Shown piece after piece: positions 50,664 to 58,139 of a DNA stretch of 64,000 nt (position 1 is its first letter; every line of letters starts with the position of its first letter). A program made the translations under genes and the position numbers. A model generated the notes under the pieces. It was given only the letters and a program-made list of their open reading frames with translations, made no database searches and was not told the origin of the DNA. Source of the DNA: Kitasatospora xanthocidica (lineage in GTDB: Bacteria > Actinomycetota > Actinomycetes > Streptomycetales > Streptomycetaceae); the NCBI RefSeq assembly GCF_014656195.1, contig NZ_BNBY01000011.1, forward strand, positions 115,371 to 179,370, in the 5' to 3' direction.

Positions 50664-52082
50664 TCAGACCCGGACGGACGTCAGCAACCCCCGCCCGAGC
50701 CAGTCGGCGTCGTCCTTGACCCCCGGCAGGACGAAGAAGTACCCGCCACCGGTCGGTGAGATGTAGTCCACCAGCGGCTCCCCGATGAGCCTGGTCTGGG
50801 TGGCCTCGAACTGCCGCACCACGTCCTGCTGGTAGCAGCAGAACACCAGGCCCATGTCCAGGTTGCCCGCCGGGTCGACGCCCCGGTCGTAGTTGAAGCC
50901 GCGGCGCAGGATGCGGGAGTCGTCGGTCTCCGCGGTCCGCGGGTTGGCGAGGCGGATGTGCGCGTCGAGCGGGATCGCCTTGCCCTCCGGGTCCTTGGCG
51001 TAGTCCGGCGCGTCGGTCTCCTGACGGCCGTCGAGCGGGGCGCCGGTGTCGCGGCGGCGGCCGAACATCTTCTCCTGCTCGGCGAGGGTGACGCGGTCCC
51101 AGAACTCGATCAGCATCCGGATGATCCGGATCACCTGGTAGCTGCCGCCGACGGCCCAGGCGGGCTCGCCCGTCGTGCCGTTCACCCAGATCAGCCGGTC
51201 CGTCTCCCGGGCGGAGCCGGTGTCCGGGTTGACGATGCCGTCCTTGAAGCCGAGCAGGTTGCGCTGGGCGCCGTCCGGGCGGGGCTGGTTCTGGAAGCCG
51301 TCGATCCGCCAGAGGATCTGCAGCGCGCCGCGGGTGTGCCGGGTGATGTCGCGCAGCGCGTGCAGCACGGTGTCCTGGCGGTCGGCGCAGATCTGCAGCG
51401 AGAGGTCCCCGTGCACCTCGGCGGCCTGCAGGTTGTCGTTGGGGAAGGTCTTCATCGGCGTCAGCTTGAGCGGCTTGGCCTTGGCCAGCCCGTAACGCTC
51501 GTCGAAGAGCGAGGCGCCGACGCCGACCGTGACGGTCAGGTGGTCGGCGGGGACGGTCGGGCCGAGGATGCCGCTGTCCGAGGGAGGCGCGCCGACGCCG
51601 AGGTCTGGCGGGGTGCCGCCGGCGGTGAGGAAGCGGATCCGCCCGGTCAGGGTCCTGAGGAGGTCTTCGAGTCCCTTGCGGTCCTGGGCGATCACCTGAC
51701 AGGAGACGAAGGCCGCGTACCCGGGGGCCGGGGTGGTGATCCCGGCCTGGTGCTCGCCGTGGAACGGCACCGCCCCGTTCTTCGCCTGCGAGCCGTCCCC
51801 GGCGGAGGTCGGGCCGGCGCCGAGGGTGAGGGCGCCGCCGCCGAGTACGGCGGCCCCGGCCCCGGCACCGAGTGCGGCCCGGACGAAGCTGCGCCGGGCA
51901 GGACGGGCCGGACAACCGCCCTCCGCCGGAACCGCGCCGGCCGGCGCAACAGCCTCCGAAGCAATGACATCCGAAGCAACGGCATCCGGCCCGACTGCGT
52001 CCGGCGCACCACCCCGAGCAGCGGCAGCGGCGGCGTCGTGCGGGAAGGGGCAGGAGCCGACGGCTGCGGTGTGGTCGGTCAT
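50664..52082 (-). CDS. efeB: Dyp-type heme peroxidase/deferrochelatase EfeB, Tat-exported
   Basis: 472 residues, starting by a one-base TGATG overlap with the EfeUO stop. A twin-arginine signal (RRSFVRAALG from 63) follows an unusually long 60-residue Ala/Pro/Val-rich extension. GFKDG (278-282), with its catalytic Asp, is the hallmark of dye-decolourising peroxidases, and the proximal-heme-helix region lies around MFGRRRDTGAPLDG. In the Efe system EfeB is the heme-binding periplasmic or outer-face protein that accompanies ferrous iron uptake. The order EfeUO-EfeB and the iron box upstream support that role over a lignin or dye role. Confidence 0.93.
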   Translation of the reverse strand: MTDHTAAVGSCPFPHDAAAAAARGGAPDAVGPDAVASDVIASEAVAPAGAVPAEGGCPARPARRSFVRAALGAGAGAAVLGGGALTLGAGPTSAGDGSQAKNGAVPFHGEHQAGITTPAPGYAAFVSCQVIAQDRKGLEDLLRTLTGRIRFLTAGGTPPDLGVGAPPSDSGILGPTVPADHLTVTVGVGASLFDERYGLAKAKPLKLTPMKTFPNDNLQAAEVHGDLSLQICADRQDTVLHALRDITRHTRGALQILWRIDGFQNQPRPDGAQRNLLGFKDGIVNPDTGSARETDRLIWVNGTTGEPAWAVGGSYQVIRIIRMLIEFWDRVTLAEQEKMFGRRRDTGAPLDGRQETDAPDYAKDPEGKAIPLDAHIRLANPRTAETDDSRILRRGFNYDRGVDPAGNLDMGLVFCCYQQDVVRQFEATQTRLIGEPLVDYISPTGGGYFFVLPGVKDDADWLGRGLLTSVRV

Positions 52083-54205
52083 CAGGCGGCCTTCCGGATC
52101 TCGAGCAGGGCGGGGACGGGAGCGAGGTCTTCGAGCAGCTGCCCGGTGGCGCCGTTCAGCTTGCGGCGGGCGTCGGCGGGCAGCCGGTCGACCGGGGTCC
52201 AGCCCTCGGGCCCGTGGGCGGCCGCGAGGAGGTCACCGACCCGTTTCACCCCGCCGTCCACCCGGGCCGGCAGCTGCGGGTCGCGCTCATCGAGCAGCGG
52301 CCGGAGCAGGGTCAGCAGTTCCTGGGTGCCCGCCAGATTGGCCTGGGCGGTGGCCAGGTTGGTGCCGCTGCCCATGTCGGTGTCGCCGGTCAGCTCGAAC
52401 TGGAGGGTGTTCTCCAGGATCTCGTGGGCGCGCAGCGGCAGGTCGGCCGGGTCGAAGTCCTGGCCGGGGAAGTCCTGTGCCAGCTTGGCGACGTTCTGCG
52501 CCAGCTCGTCCGCGACGGGTGTCAGGTCGGCGGCCGACTGGTCGTGCCACAGGCCGTACTCCAGGCGCAGGAAGCCGGTGAATCCGCTGTCCCGGACCTT
52601 GTCGGCGAGGCCGTCCGGGCGCCCGTCGATCTTGCCGTCGAGGTCGGCGAAGGTGCCGTAGGCGGCGCCGAGCGAGGCGTACCGCAGGTGCGCGGTGAGC
52701 CAGTCGGCCCTGGCGGTGGCGAGGTCGCCGGAGTGGACGTCGTCCTGGAGCTTGCGGGTCTGGGTCACGAGGGTCGCGAGGCCCTGGTCGACGTATTCCT
52801 TGTAGCTGTCGAGGGGGCCCTTGAGGTCGTCCTCGGAGACCGGCTTGACGGCCTTGACGGTCTTGACCTCGCCGCCGCCGGTGACGCGCACGGCGGCGGA
52901 GGTGACGGCGCTGCCGCCGGTGGGCACACAGCGCCAGGCGTAGTCGCCCGAGCCGATGGTGGCGGTCAGGGCCCGGGTGGTGCCGGGGGCCAGGCCCTCG
53001 ATCTCGCCGTAGACCGCGCCGCTGCCCGGGTCGACCAGGTACACCTCGGAGACCTTGTCGCCGGTGTTGTGCATCTGGAACACCTGCTGGCCGGGGCGCG
53101 GGGTGCCGAAGCCCTTTCCGCAGTCCCGTTCGGAGACGGTGACGGTGGCGGAGCTCTCCTGCTTGCCGTCGCTGACCGCGATCACGGCGCCGGCCACCAC
53201 CACCGGGACGGCGACCAGCGCGGTCGGCAGCACCCAGCGCGGACGGCCTGCGCGCACCCGCCCGGCATCCTCGACCACGGCCCCGGCCGTCCCGGACTCA
53301 CCCTTCGCGGCCCCACCCTTCGCAGTCCCACTCTTCGCCGAAGCCGAAGCCGGAACCGGGCCCGAAGCCGGGCCCGGAGCCGGAGCGCCCGCCCCGCCCC
53401 GGACACCCTCGATGAACATCGTCATCACAACGCCCAGGTACGCGACGTACCCGACGACCTGCAGGACCGTCATGGTGACGGTCAGGTTGAGCGTGCCCTG
53501 GACGAGCGTGGCGTACCAGGACGAGGCGTCCAGGTGCCCGCTCAGGTCGAAGGCGTACGTGCTCCCACCGCCGACCAGCCCGGACTCCTGGAGGTCGCGC
53601 AGTCCGTAGCCGAGCACGCCGGCCGCGACGACGATCAGTCCGGCGCCGGTGACGGTGAAGAACCGGGTGAGGTTCATCTTCAGCGCCCGCCGGTACAGGC
53701 CCCAGCACAGGACGGTCGAGAGCACCAGGCCGACGGCGGCGCCGAGCAGCGGGCCGGTGGACTCCCCGGCGGTGCGCACGTTCGTCCACAGGAAGAGCGA
53801 GGTCTCCAGGCCTTCGCGGGCGACGGCGAGGAAGCTGGTGAGGACCAGTGCGCCCGCGCCCATCGCCAGCGAGGCCTGGACCTTCTCCTTCAGTTCGGCG
53901 GAGAGGGTGCGCGCGGAGCGGCGCATCCAGAACACCATCGCGGTGACGAAGCCGACCGCGATCAGACTGAGCACCCCGCCGAACGCCTCCTGGGCGTGGC
54001 CGGAGAGGTTGGCGGCGGTGAAGGTGAGCACCGCACCGAAGCTGAGACTGAGCGCGAGGGCGGCCGCGACGCCCGTCCACACCTGGGGCAGCCGGGCCTT
54101 CTGGCCCGCCCGGACCATCGTGGCGACCAGGATCGACACGATCAGACCGGCTTCCAGGCCTTCGCGCAACCCGATCAGGAAGCTGGGAAACGCCTCGTCC
54201 CACAT
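52082..54205 (-). CDS. EfeU-EfeO fusion: ferrous iron permease joined to its cupredoxin/M75 partner
   Basis: 707 residues from the ATG at 54205 (GGAGGAG upstream). Residues 1-268 are an FTR1/EfeU permease with seven helices and both iron motifs REGLE, at 14-18 and 130-134. A Gly/Ala/Pro/Lys/Ser linker (270-322) and an eighth helix (323-345) follow, so the next part lies outside the membrane. Residues 350-460 resemble the EfeO cupredoxin-like domain (with ERDCG, YAWRCVPTG), and 462-707 the M75 domain (WLTAHLRYASLGAAY, LEYGLWH, AHEILENTLQFE). EfeU and EfeO are usually separate genes. One continuous frame, no stop, supports a true fusion. Coupled to efeB; preceded by an iron box. Confidence 0.92.
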   Translation of the reverse strand: MWDEAFPSFLIGLREGLEAGLIVSILVATMVRAGQKARLPQVWTGVAAALALSLSFGAVLTFTAANLSGHAQEAFGGVLSLIAVGFVTAMVFWMRRSARTLSAELKEKVQASLAMGAGALVLTSFLAVAREGLETSLFLWTNVRTAGESTGPLLGAAVGLVLSTVLCWGLYRRALKMNLTRFFTVTGAGLIVVAAGVLGYGLRDLQESGLVGGGSTYAFDLSGHLDASSWYATLVQGTLNLTVTMTVLQVVGYVAYLGVVMTMFIEGVRGGAGAPAPGPASGPVPASASAKSGTAKGGAAKGESGTAGAVVEDAGRVRAGRPRWVLPTALVAVPVVVAGAVIAVSDGKQESSATVTVSERDCGKGFGTPRPGQQVFQMHNTGDKVSEVYLVDPGSGAVYGEIEGLAPGTTRALTATIGSGDYAWRCVPTGGSAVTSAAVRVTGGGEVKTVKAVKPVSEDDLKGPLDSYKEYVDQGLATLVTQTRKLQDDVHSGDLATARADWLTAHLRYASLGAAYGTFADLDGKIDGRPDGLADKVRDSGFTGFLRLEYGLWHDQSAADLTPVADELAQNVAKLAQDFPGQDFDPADLPLRAHEILENTLQFELTGDTDMGSGTNLATAQANLAGTQELLTLLRPLLDERDPQLPARVDGGVKRVGDLLAAAHGPEGWTPVDRLPADARRKLNGATGQLLEDLAPVPALLEIRKAA

Positions 54206-54319
54206 GCAGCGGGCTCCTCCCCCGGGACCGGCCCGGACCGTCACCTGTCCCCGCCCCGCCACGACGACGGCGCGGCGCCACAGTCGAACGCCCCGGACGT
54301 CACGGTCCAGGGCGCCGAC

Positions 54320-54338
54320 TTAGCTTAGGCAAACCTTA
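54320..54338. promoter_or_regulatory. Iron box (DmdR1/IdeR-type) of the efe operon
   Basis: TTAGCTTAGGCAAACCTTA matches the 19-base actinobacterial iron box TTAGGTTAGGCTAACCTAA at 16 positions. It lies 115 bases before the EfeUO start, 10 bases from a minus-strand TTGACC (54349-54354), so the iron-loaded repressor would cover the -10. No other signal is seen in 54206-54462. Confidence 0.88.
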
Positions 54339-54462
54339 GAGCCGCACTGGTCAACTGCAACCCCAGCGCGAGTAAGGGTTGGGTATGGGAACGGCCGCGC
54401 CCTCCCCGACGGGGCGCCGGCCCATCACCCGTCAGCCCACCGCCCGTCAGGCCGTCGGACCG

Positions 54463-54783
54463 TCACCCCCACCATTGCTCGGGCACCGGCTCGGGCTCGG
54501 CCGGGACCGTCACCGGTTCAGCGGAGCGCACCAGCAGGTCGCCCGCCTCCGTCGCGGCGACCAGGTAGCCGCACTCGCGCAGCACGAGCGCGGCCGCGTC
54601 GCTGAGTGCCGCGCGCGCCTCCCGGGTGGGCGGGCCGTCCGGGTCCGCGCCCGGCGTCCAGCCGACCACCACACCCTCGGGGTGGTGGCCGATCCACAGC
54701 GGTGAGGGGCCCGGCTCGGTGTCGAACCCGGCGCGGGCCAGGGCCCCGGTGACGTCCTCGAAGAGTTCACGGTGATCCACCAT
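54463..54783 (-). CDS. Small acidic protein of unknown function
   Basis: 106 residues from the ATG at 54783. TACGCT (minus strand, 54790-54795) ends 6 bases before it and there is no ribosome site, so a leaderless mRNA is likely; this also argues against longer upstream starts. The sequence begins with a helix (DHRELFEDVTGALARAGFD), followed by strand-like PLWIGHHPEGVVVGW and a C-terminal helix-strand (LVLRECGYLVAAT). No known motif, signal or membrane helix. It has the look of a short conserved Streptomyces hypothetical protein. Confidence 0.68.
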   Translation of the reverse strand: MVDHRELFEDVTGALARAGFDTEPGPSPLWIGHHPEGVVVGWTPGADPDGPPTREARAALSDAAALVLRECGYLVAATEAGDLLVRSAEPVTVPAEPEPVPEQWWG

Positions 54784-55079
54784 TGGCGCAGCGTAGGCCG
54801 TCGACCGCGCGACCCCCGGACGCGGCGCGCGCCGAATCGGTTCAGCGGCACCCGACCGCAGCATCGACCCCAGTTGGGCCGAGCGGCGGCCAGCCGATCG
54901 GGCGCCGGGAACCCCCGTAAGGCCCGACACGAGCGGCCGGACGGGCCGATGGACGTGCACAGTCGGTCCCCTGCCGACAGCATGTCAGAGTAAGCGATCC
55001 ATCACCCTGAGCAACGAGTCCAGCGGGCCGACCCGGTCCGCGCGCCGGTCCGACCGGCAGGCCCGTATCGAGAGGTCCC

Positions 55080-55163
55080 ATGATCACAACACTTCGCCGG
55101 CCGGCGCTCCCGCCGACGGGGCTCCATCACGGCACGCCGAGGACGCCGGGGAGCCCGTCGTGA
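55080..55163 (+). CDS. 27-residue leader ORF coupled to qcrB
   Basis: ATG at 55080 is preceded by GAGAGG 4 bases away, the best ribosome site in the 376-base gap (54784-55159). The frame runs 27 codons (begins MITTLRRP) and its TGA overlaps the qcrB GTG as GTGA. The peptide is Pro/Arg/Thr-rich and need not have a function; the arrangement fits translational coupling or a regulatory leader. Reality of the peptide is unproven. Confidence 0.45.
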   Translation: MITTLRRPALPPTGLHHGTPRTPGSPS

Positions 55164-56815
55164 GAGCCGACCAGCAGTCGCAGCCGGGACCGGTGACCAG
55201 CACGCGCGCCAAACCGTCGAACGCGGGTGAGGCGCTGGCCGACTGGACCGACGGCCGGCTCGGCATCTACTCCCTGGCCAAGGCCAATCTGCGCAAGATC
55301 TTCCCGGACCACTGGTCCTTCATGCTGGGCGAGGTCGCGCTCTACACCTTCGTCATCATCATCCTGACCGGTGTCTGGCTGACCCTCTTCTTCAACCCGA
55401 GCATGGGCGAGGTCGTCTACGACGGCTCCTACGTCCCGCTCAAGGGCATCCCGATGTCGGAGGCCTACGCGTCGACGATGAGGATCAGCTTCGAGGTGCG
55501 CGGCGGCCTGCTGATGCGCCAGATCCACCACTGGGCGGCGATCGTCTTCATCGCCTCGATGTTCACCCACATGATGCGGGTGTTCTTCACCGGCGCGTTC
55601 CGCAAGCCCCGCGAGATCAACTGGGTCTTCGGCGCGCTGCTGCTCTTCCTCGGCATGTTCGACGGCTTCATGGGCTACTCGCTGCCGGACGACCTGCTCT
55701 CCGGCACCGGCATCCGCTTCATGGAGGGCGCCGTCCTCGCCGTCCCGATCGTCGGCACCTACCTGCAGTTCTTCATGTTCGGCGGCGAGTTCCCGGGCCA
55801 CGACATCATCCCGCGGCTGTTCACCGTCCACATCCTGCTGATCCCGGGCGTCATGCTCGGGCTCCTGGTGGCGCACCTGATCCTGGTCTTCTACCACAAG
55901 CACACCCAGTTCGCCGGACCCGGCCGGACCAACCAGAACGTCGTCGGCATGCCGCTGATGCCGGTCTACATGGCCAAGGCGGGCGGCTTCTTCTTCCTGG
56001 TCTTCGGCGTGGTCGCGGTCATGTCGGCGATCGCCACGGTCAACCCGATCTGGGCGTACGGCCCGTACCGGCCCGACCAGGTGTCCACGGACGCCCAGCC
56101 GGACTGGTACATGGGCTTCTCCGAGGGCCTGATCCGGGTGATGCCGGGCTGGGAGATCAGCGTCTGGGGCGGCCACACCCTGAACCTCGGGGTGTTCGTC
56201 CCGCTGATGATCTTCCCGACCGTGCTGATGGTCCTCTGGGGCTGGCCGTTCCTGGAGGCCTGGGTCACCGGGGACCGCGGTGAGCACCACATCGCCGACC
56301 GTCCGCGCAACGCCCCGGTCCGCACCGCGTTCGGCGCCGCCTGGATCAGCCTCTACCTGATCCTGCTGGCCGGCGGCGGCAACGACCTGCTGGCCACCCA
56401 CTTCCACCTGTCGATCAACGCGATCACCTACGCGGTGCGGGCCGGCTTCTTCGCCCTGCCGGTGATCGTCTTCGTGATCACCAAGCGGTGGTGCCTTGGC
56501 CTGCAGCGCAGGGACAAGGAGAAGGTGCTGCACGGCCGGGAGACCGGCGTCATCAAGCGGCTCCAGCACGGCGAGTTCGTCGAGATCCACGCCCCGCTGC
56601 CGCAGGGCCGGCTCTTCACCCTCACCTCGCACGACCAGCCGCAGCCGGACGTCCTGCCGCCCGCGGTGGACGAGAACGGGGTGGTCCGCAAGACCGGTCT
56701 GCTGACCCGCGCCCGGGTGAAGCTGTCCCGCGGCTTCTACGGCCGGGAGAGCCAGATCGCCAAGCCCACGGCGGAGGAGCACGCCGAGGTCACGAGCGGC
56801 CACGGCCACCACTGA
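55160..56815 (+). CDS. qcrB: Cytochrome bc1 complex cytochrome b subunit, orphan copy
   Basis: 551 residues from a GTG. The N-terminal eight-helix cytochrome b part has heme ligands His123 (in RQIHHWAAIV) and His137 on one helix and His214/His224/His239 (FTVHILLIPG; LVAHLILV) on another, and the quinol-oxidation motif PDWY near 314. A 150-residue actinobacterial C-terminal extension (KRWCLGLQRRDKEKV onward) is present. In actinobacteria qcrB normally ends a qcrCAB operon beside ctaE genes; here no cytochrome c or Rieske gene is adjacent, so this looks like a second, separately regulated copy that must recruit QcrC and QcrA from elsewhere. Membrane protein. Ends in a strong terminator. Confidence 0.93.
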   Translation: MRADQQSQPGPVTSTRAKPSNAGEALADWTDGRLGIYSLAKANLRKIFPDHWSFMLGEVALYTFVIIILTGVWLTLFFNPSMGEVVYDGSYVPLKGIPMSEAYASTMRISFEVRGGLLMRQIHHWAAIVFIASMFTHMMRVFFTGAFRKPREINWVFGALLLFLGMFDGFMGYSLPDDLLSGTGIRFMEGAVLAVPIVGTYLQFFMFGGEFPGHDIIPRLFTVHILLIPGVMLGLLVAHLILVFYHKHTQFAGPGRTNQNVVGMPLMPVYMAKAGGFFFLVFGVVAVMSAIATVNPIWAYGPYRPDQVSTDAQPDWYMGFSEGLIRVMPGWEISVWGGHTLNLGVFVPLMIFPTVLMVLWGWPFLEAWVTGDRGEHHIADRPRNAPVRTAFGAAWISLYLILLAGGGNDLLATHFHLSINAITYAVRAGFFALPVIVFVITKRWCLGLQRRDKEKVLHGRETGVIKRLQHGEFVEIHAPLPQGRLFTLTSHDQPQPDVLPPAVDENGVVRKTGLLTRARVKLSRGFYGRESQIAKPTAEEHAEVTSGHGHH

Positions 56816-56829
56816 CCCCTCCCGGGGGC

Positions 56830-56877
56830 ACGACGAGGGCCCGCTGCGCCGGCGACGGCACAGCGGGCCCTCGTCGT
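56830..56877. terminator. Bidirectional hairpin after qcrB
   Basis: ACGACGAGGGCCCGCTG (56830-56846) and its exact reverse complement (56861-56877) form a 17-base stem with a 14-base loop between the converging genes. Confidence 0.85.
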
Positions 56878-56896
56878 TCGGGCCGCCCCTGGAACC

Positions 56897-57298
56897 TCAG
56901 CCCCGCAGGGCCGCCGGGACGACGGCGAACAGCGCGGCGGCGACGGTGACGGAGAGGCAGAGCGCCGCCCAGCGGGTGCAGATCCGGCGGCACTCGGCCC
57001 GGTAGCGGGCGGCCAGTCGGCGGCAGCGCTCCACCGCGCGGTCGACGACCTCCTCGGCGTAGCGCAGCCGGTCGGCGGTGTAGGCCTGTTCGAGGTTCTC
57101 CCGTTCCGCGGCCGGCAGCCAGGGGAACTGCGCGGCGAAGGCGCGGGCGTCCCGCTCGGCCGCCGCGACCTCCGCCTCCCAGGCCAGGTAGCCCTCGATC
57201 CGGGCGAACTCCACCCGGGAGTCCGCCCGGCGGGCGTTCCCGGCGGGCTTGCCCTGGCGGGGGTTCCGCGCGCGCGGCGGACGCTGCCTGCCACCCAT
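56897..57298 (-). CDS. Small tail-anchored protein with coiled-coil-like region
   Basis: 133 residues. A basic, disordered N-terminus (GGRQRPPRARNPRQGKPAG) leads to a charged helical part rich in Glu, Arg and Ala (EGYLAWEAEVAAAERDARAF; ADRLRYAEEVVDRAVERCRR), then one C-terminal membrane helix (about 110-131, ALCLSVTVAAALFAVVPAAL). That is the form of a tail-anchored cytoplasmic protein. I do not recognise the family. It converges with qcrB across the hairpin at 56830, and its start lies about 200 bases from the divergent TetR gene. Confidence 0.72.
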   Translation of the reverse strand: MGGRQRPPRARNPRQGKPAGNARRADSRVEFARIEGYLAWEAEVAAAERDARAFAAQFPWLPAAERENLEQAYTADRLRYAEEVVDRAVERCRRLAARYRAECRRICTRWAALCLSVTVAAALFAVVPAALRG

Positions 57299-57446
57299 GG
57301 CCGCTCCTCAAGTCCTGTCGGGCCGTCCCGCCGGAATGTGCGGGGCCGAACCCCCGGGCGGAATCGCTCCGCGATCAGGCAACTACTACCAGCGACAAAT
57401 CGCAGGTGGCGAGCGGCTCGCCACGGCCCCGTACGCCGAGAAAAAG

Positions 57447-57477
57447 TTGCGCGCTACGCACTATTGCGCGTTGCGCA
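57447..57477. promoter_or_regulatory. TTGCGC repeat cluster before the TetR-monooxygenase operon
   Basis: TTGCGCG occurs at 57447-57453 and 57464-57470 and TTGCGCA at 57471-57477, with an inverted TACGCA between them, 24-54 bases before the TetR ATG. A regulator site is likely here but its exact form is unclear. Confidence 0.35.
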
Positions 57478-57500
57478 CCTTTTGCCGGACAGTGGTGGCC

Positions 57501-58112
57501 ATGACGACGGATCAACCCGGCCTGCGGGAACGGAAGAAGGCCGCGACCCGGGAGGCACTGAGCTGGGCCGCCCTGCGCCTGGCGGTGGAACGGGGACTGG
57601 AGAACGTCCGGGTGGAGGACATCGCGGCCGAGGCCGGGGTGTCGCCCCGCACGTACAACAACTACTTCTCCAGCAAGGCCGAGGCGATCGTCTTCCGGCA
57701 CCGCGACCGCGTCCGGCGGGCCGCCGGAGCGCTGCGGGGACGGCCGGCCACCGAGCCGCTCTGGGAGGCACTGACCCGGGCCCTGCTCGAACCGTTCGGG
57801 GACACGGCCGAGCAGCCGCACCCGCGCTGGACCGCCGCCGTCCGGCTGCTGCTGAGCGAACCGGCGCTCCAGGCCGAGCTGTGGCGCGGCGGGGCCGAGG
57901 AGGCCCAGCTCGCGGCCGCCGTGGCCGCCCGGACAGGGACCGACCCGGACCGGGACCTCTACCCGAAGCTGGTCGCCGCGGCGGCCATGGCCGCGGTCAA
58001 GGCCGCCAACGACCAGTACCTGACCGCGGACCCGCCGGCGCCGTTCCAGCCGCTGTTCACCGAGGCGCTGCGCCTGCTGGCAGCCGGGCTGCCCGATCCG
58101 TCGACCCGATGA
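57501..58112 (+). CDS. TetR family regulator preceding a Rox-like monooxygenase
   Basis: 203 residues from the ATG at 57501; a longer frame upstream lacks a ribosome site. The helix-turn-helix is at about 12-58 (TREALSWAALRLAVERGLENV, abbreviated AALRLAVERGLENV, then AAEAGVSPRTYNNYFSSKAEA), and the PRTYNNYFSSK helix is typical of TetR members with an extended C-terminal (TetR_C_17-like) domain. The monooxygenase gene starts 27 bases after the stop on the same strand, so regulator and enzyme are co-transcribed. Repeated TTGCGC motifs lie upstream. Confidence 0.92.
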   Translation: MTTDQPGLRERKKAATREALSWAALRLAVERGLENVRVEDIAAEAGVSPRTYNNYFSSKAEAIVFRHRDRVRRAAGALRGRPATEPLWEALTRALLEPFGDTAEQPHPRWTAAVRLLLSEPALQAELWRGGAEEAQLAAAVAARTGTDPDRDLYPKLVAAAAMAAVKAANDQYLTADPPAPFQPLFTEALRLLAAGLPDPSTR

Positions 58113-58139
58113 AACCGTCTTCTCAGAGGGGGACCCGAG

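Noticed and set aside
52082..54205. Two separate genes, efeU and efeO
   Set aside because: There is no stop, ribosome site or start codon in the linker region; the frame is continuous through the extra membrane helix.
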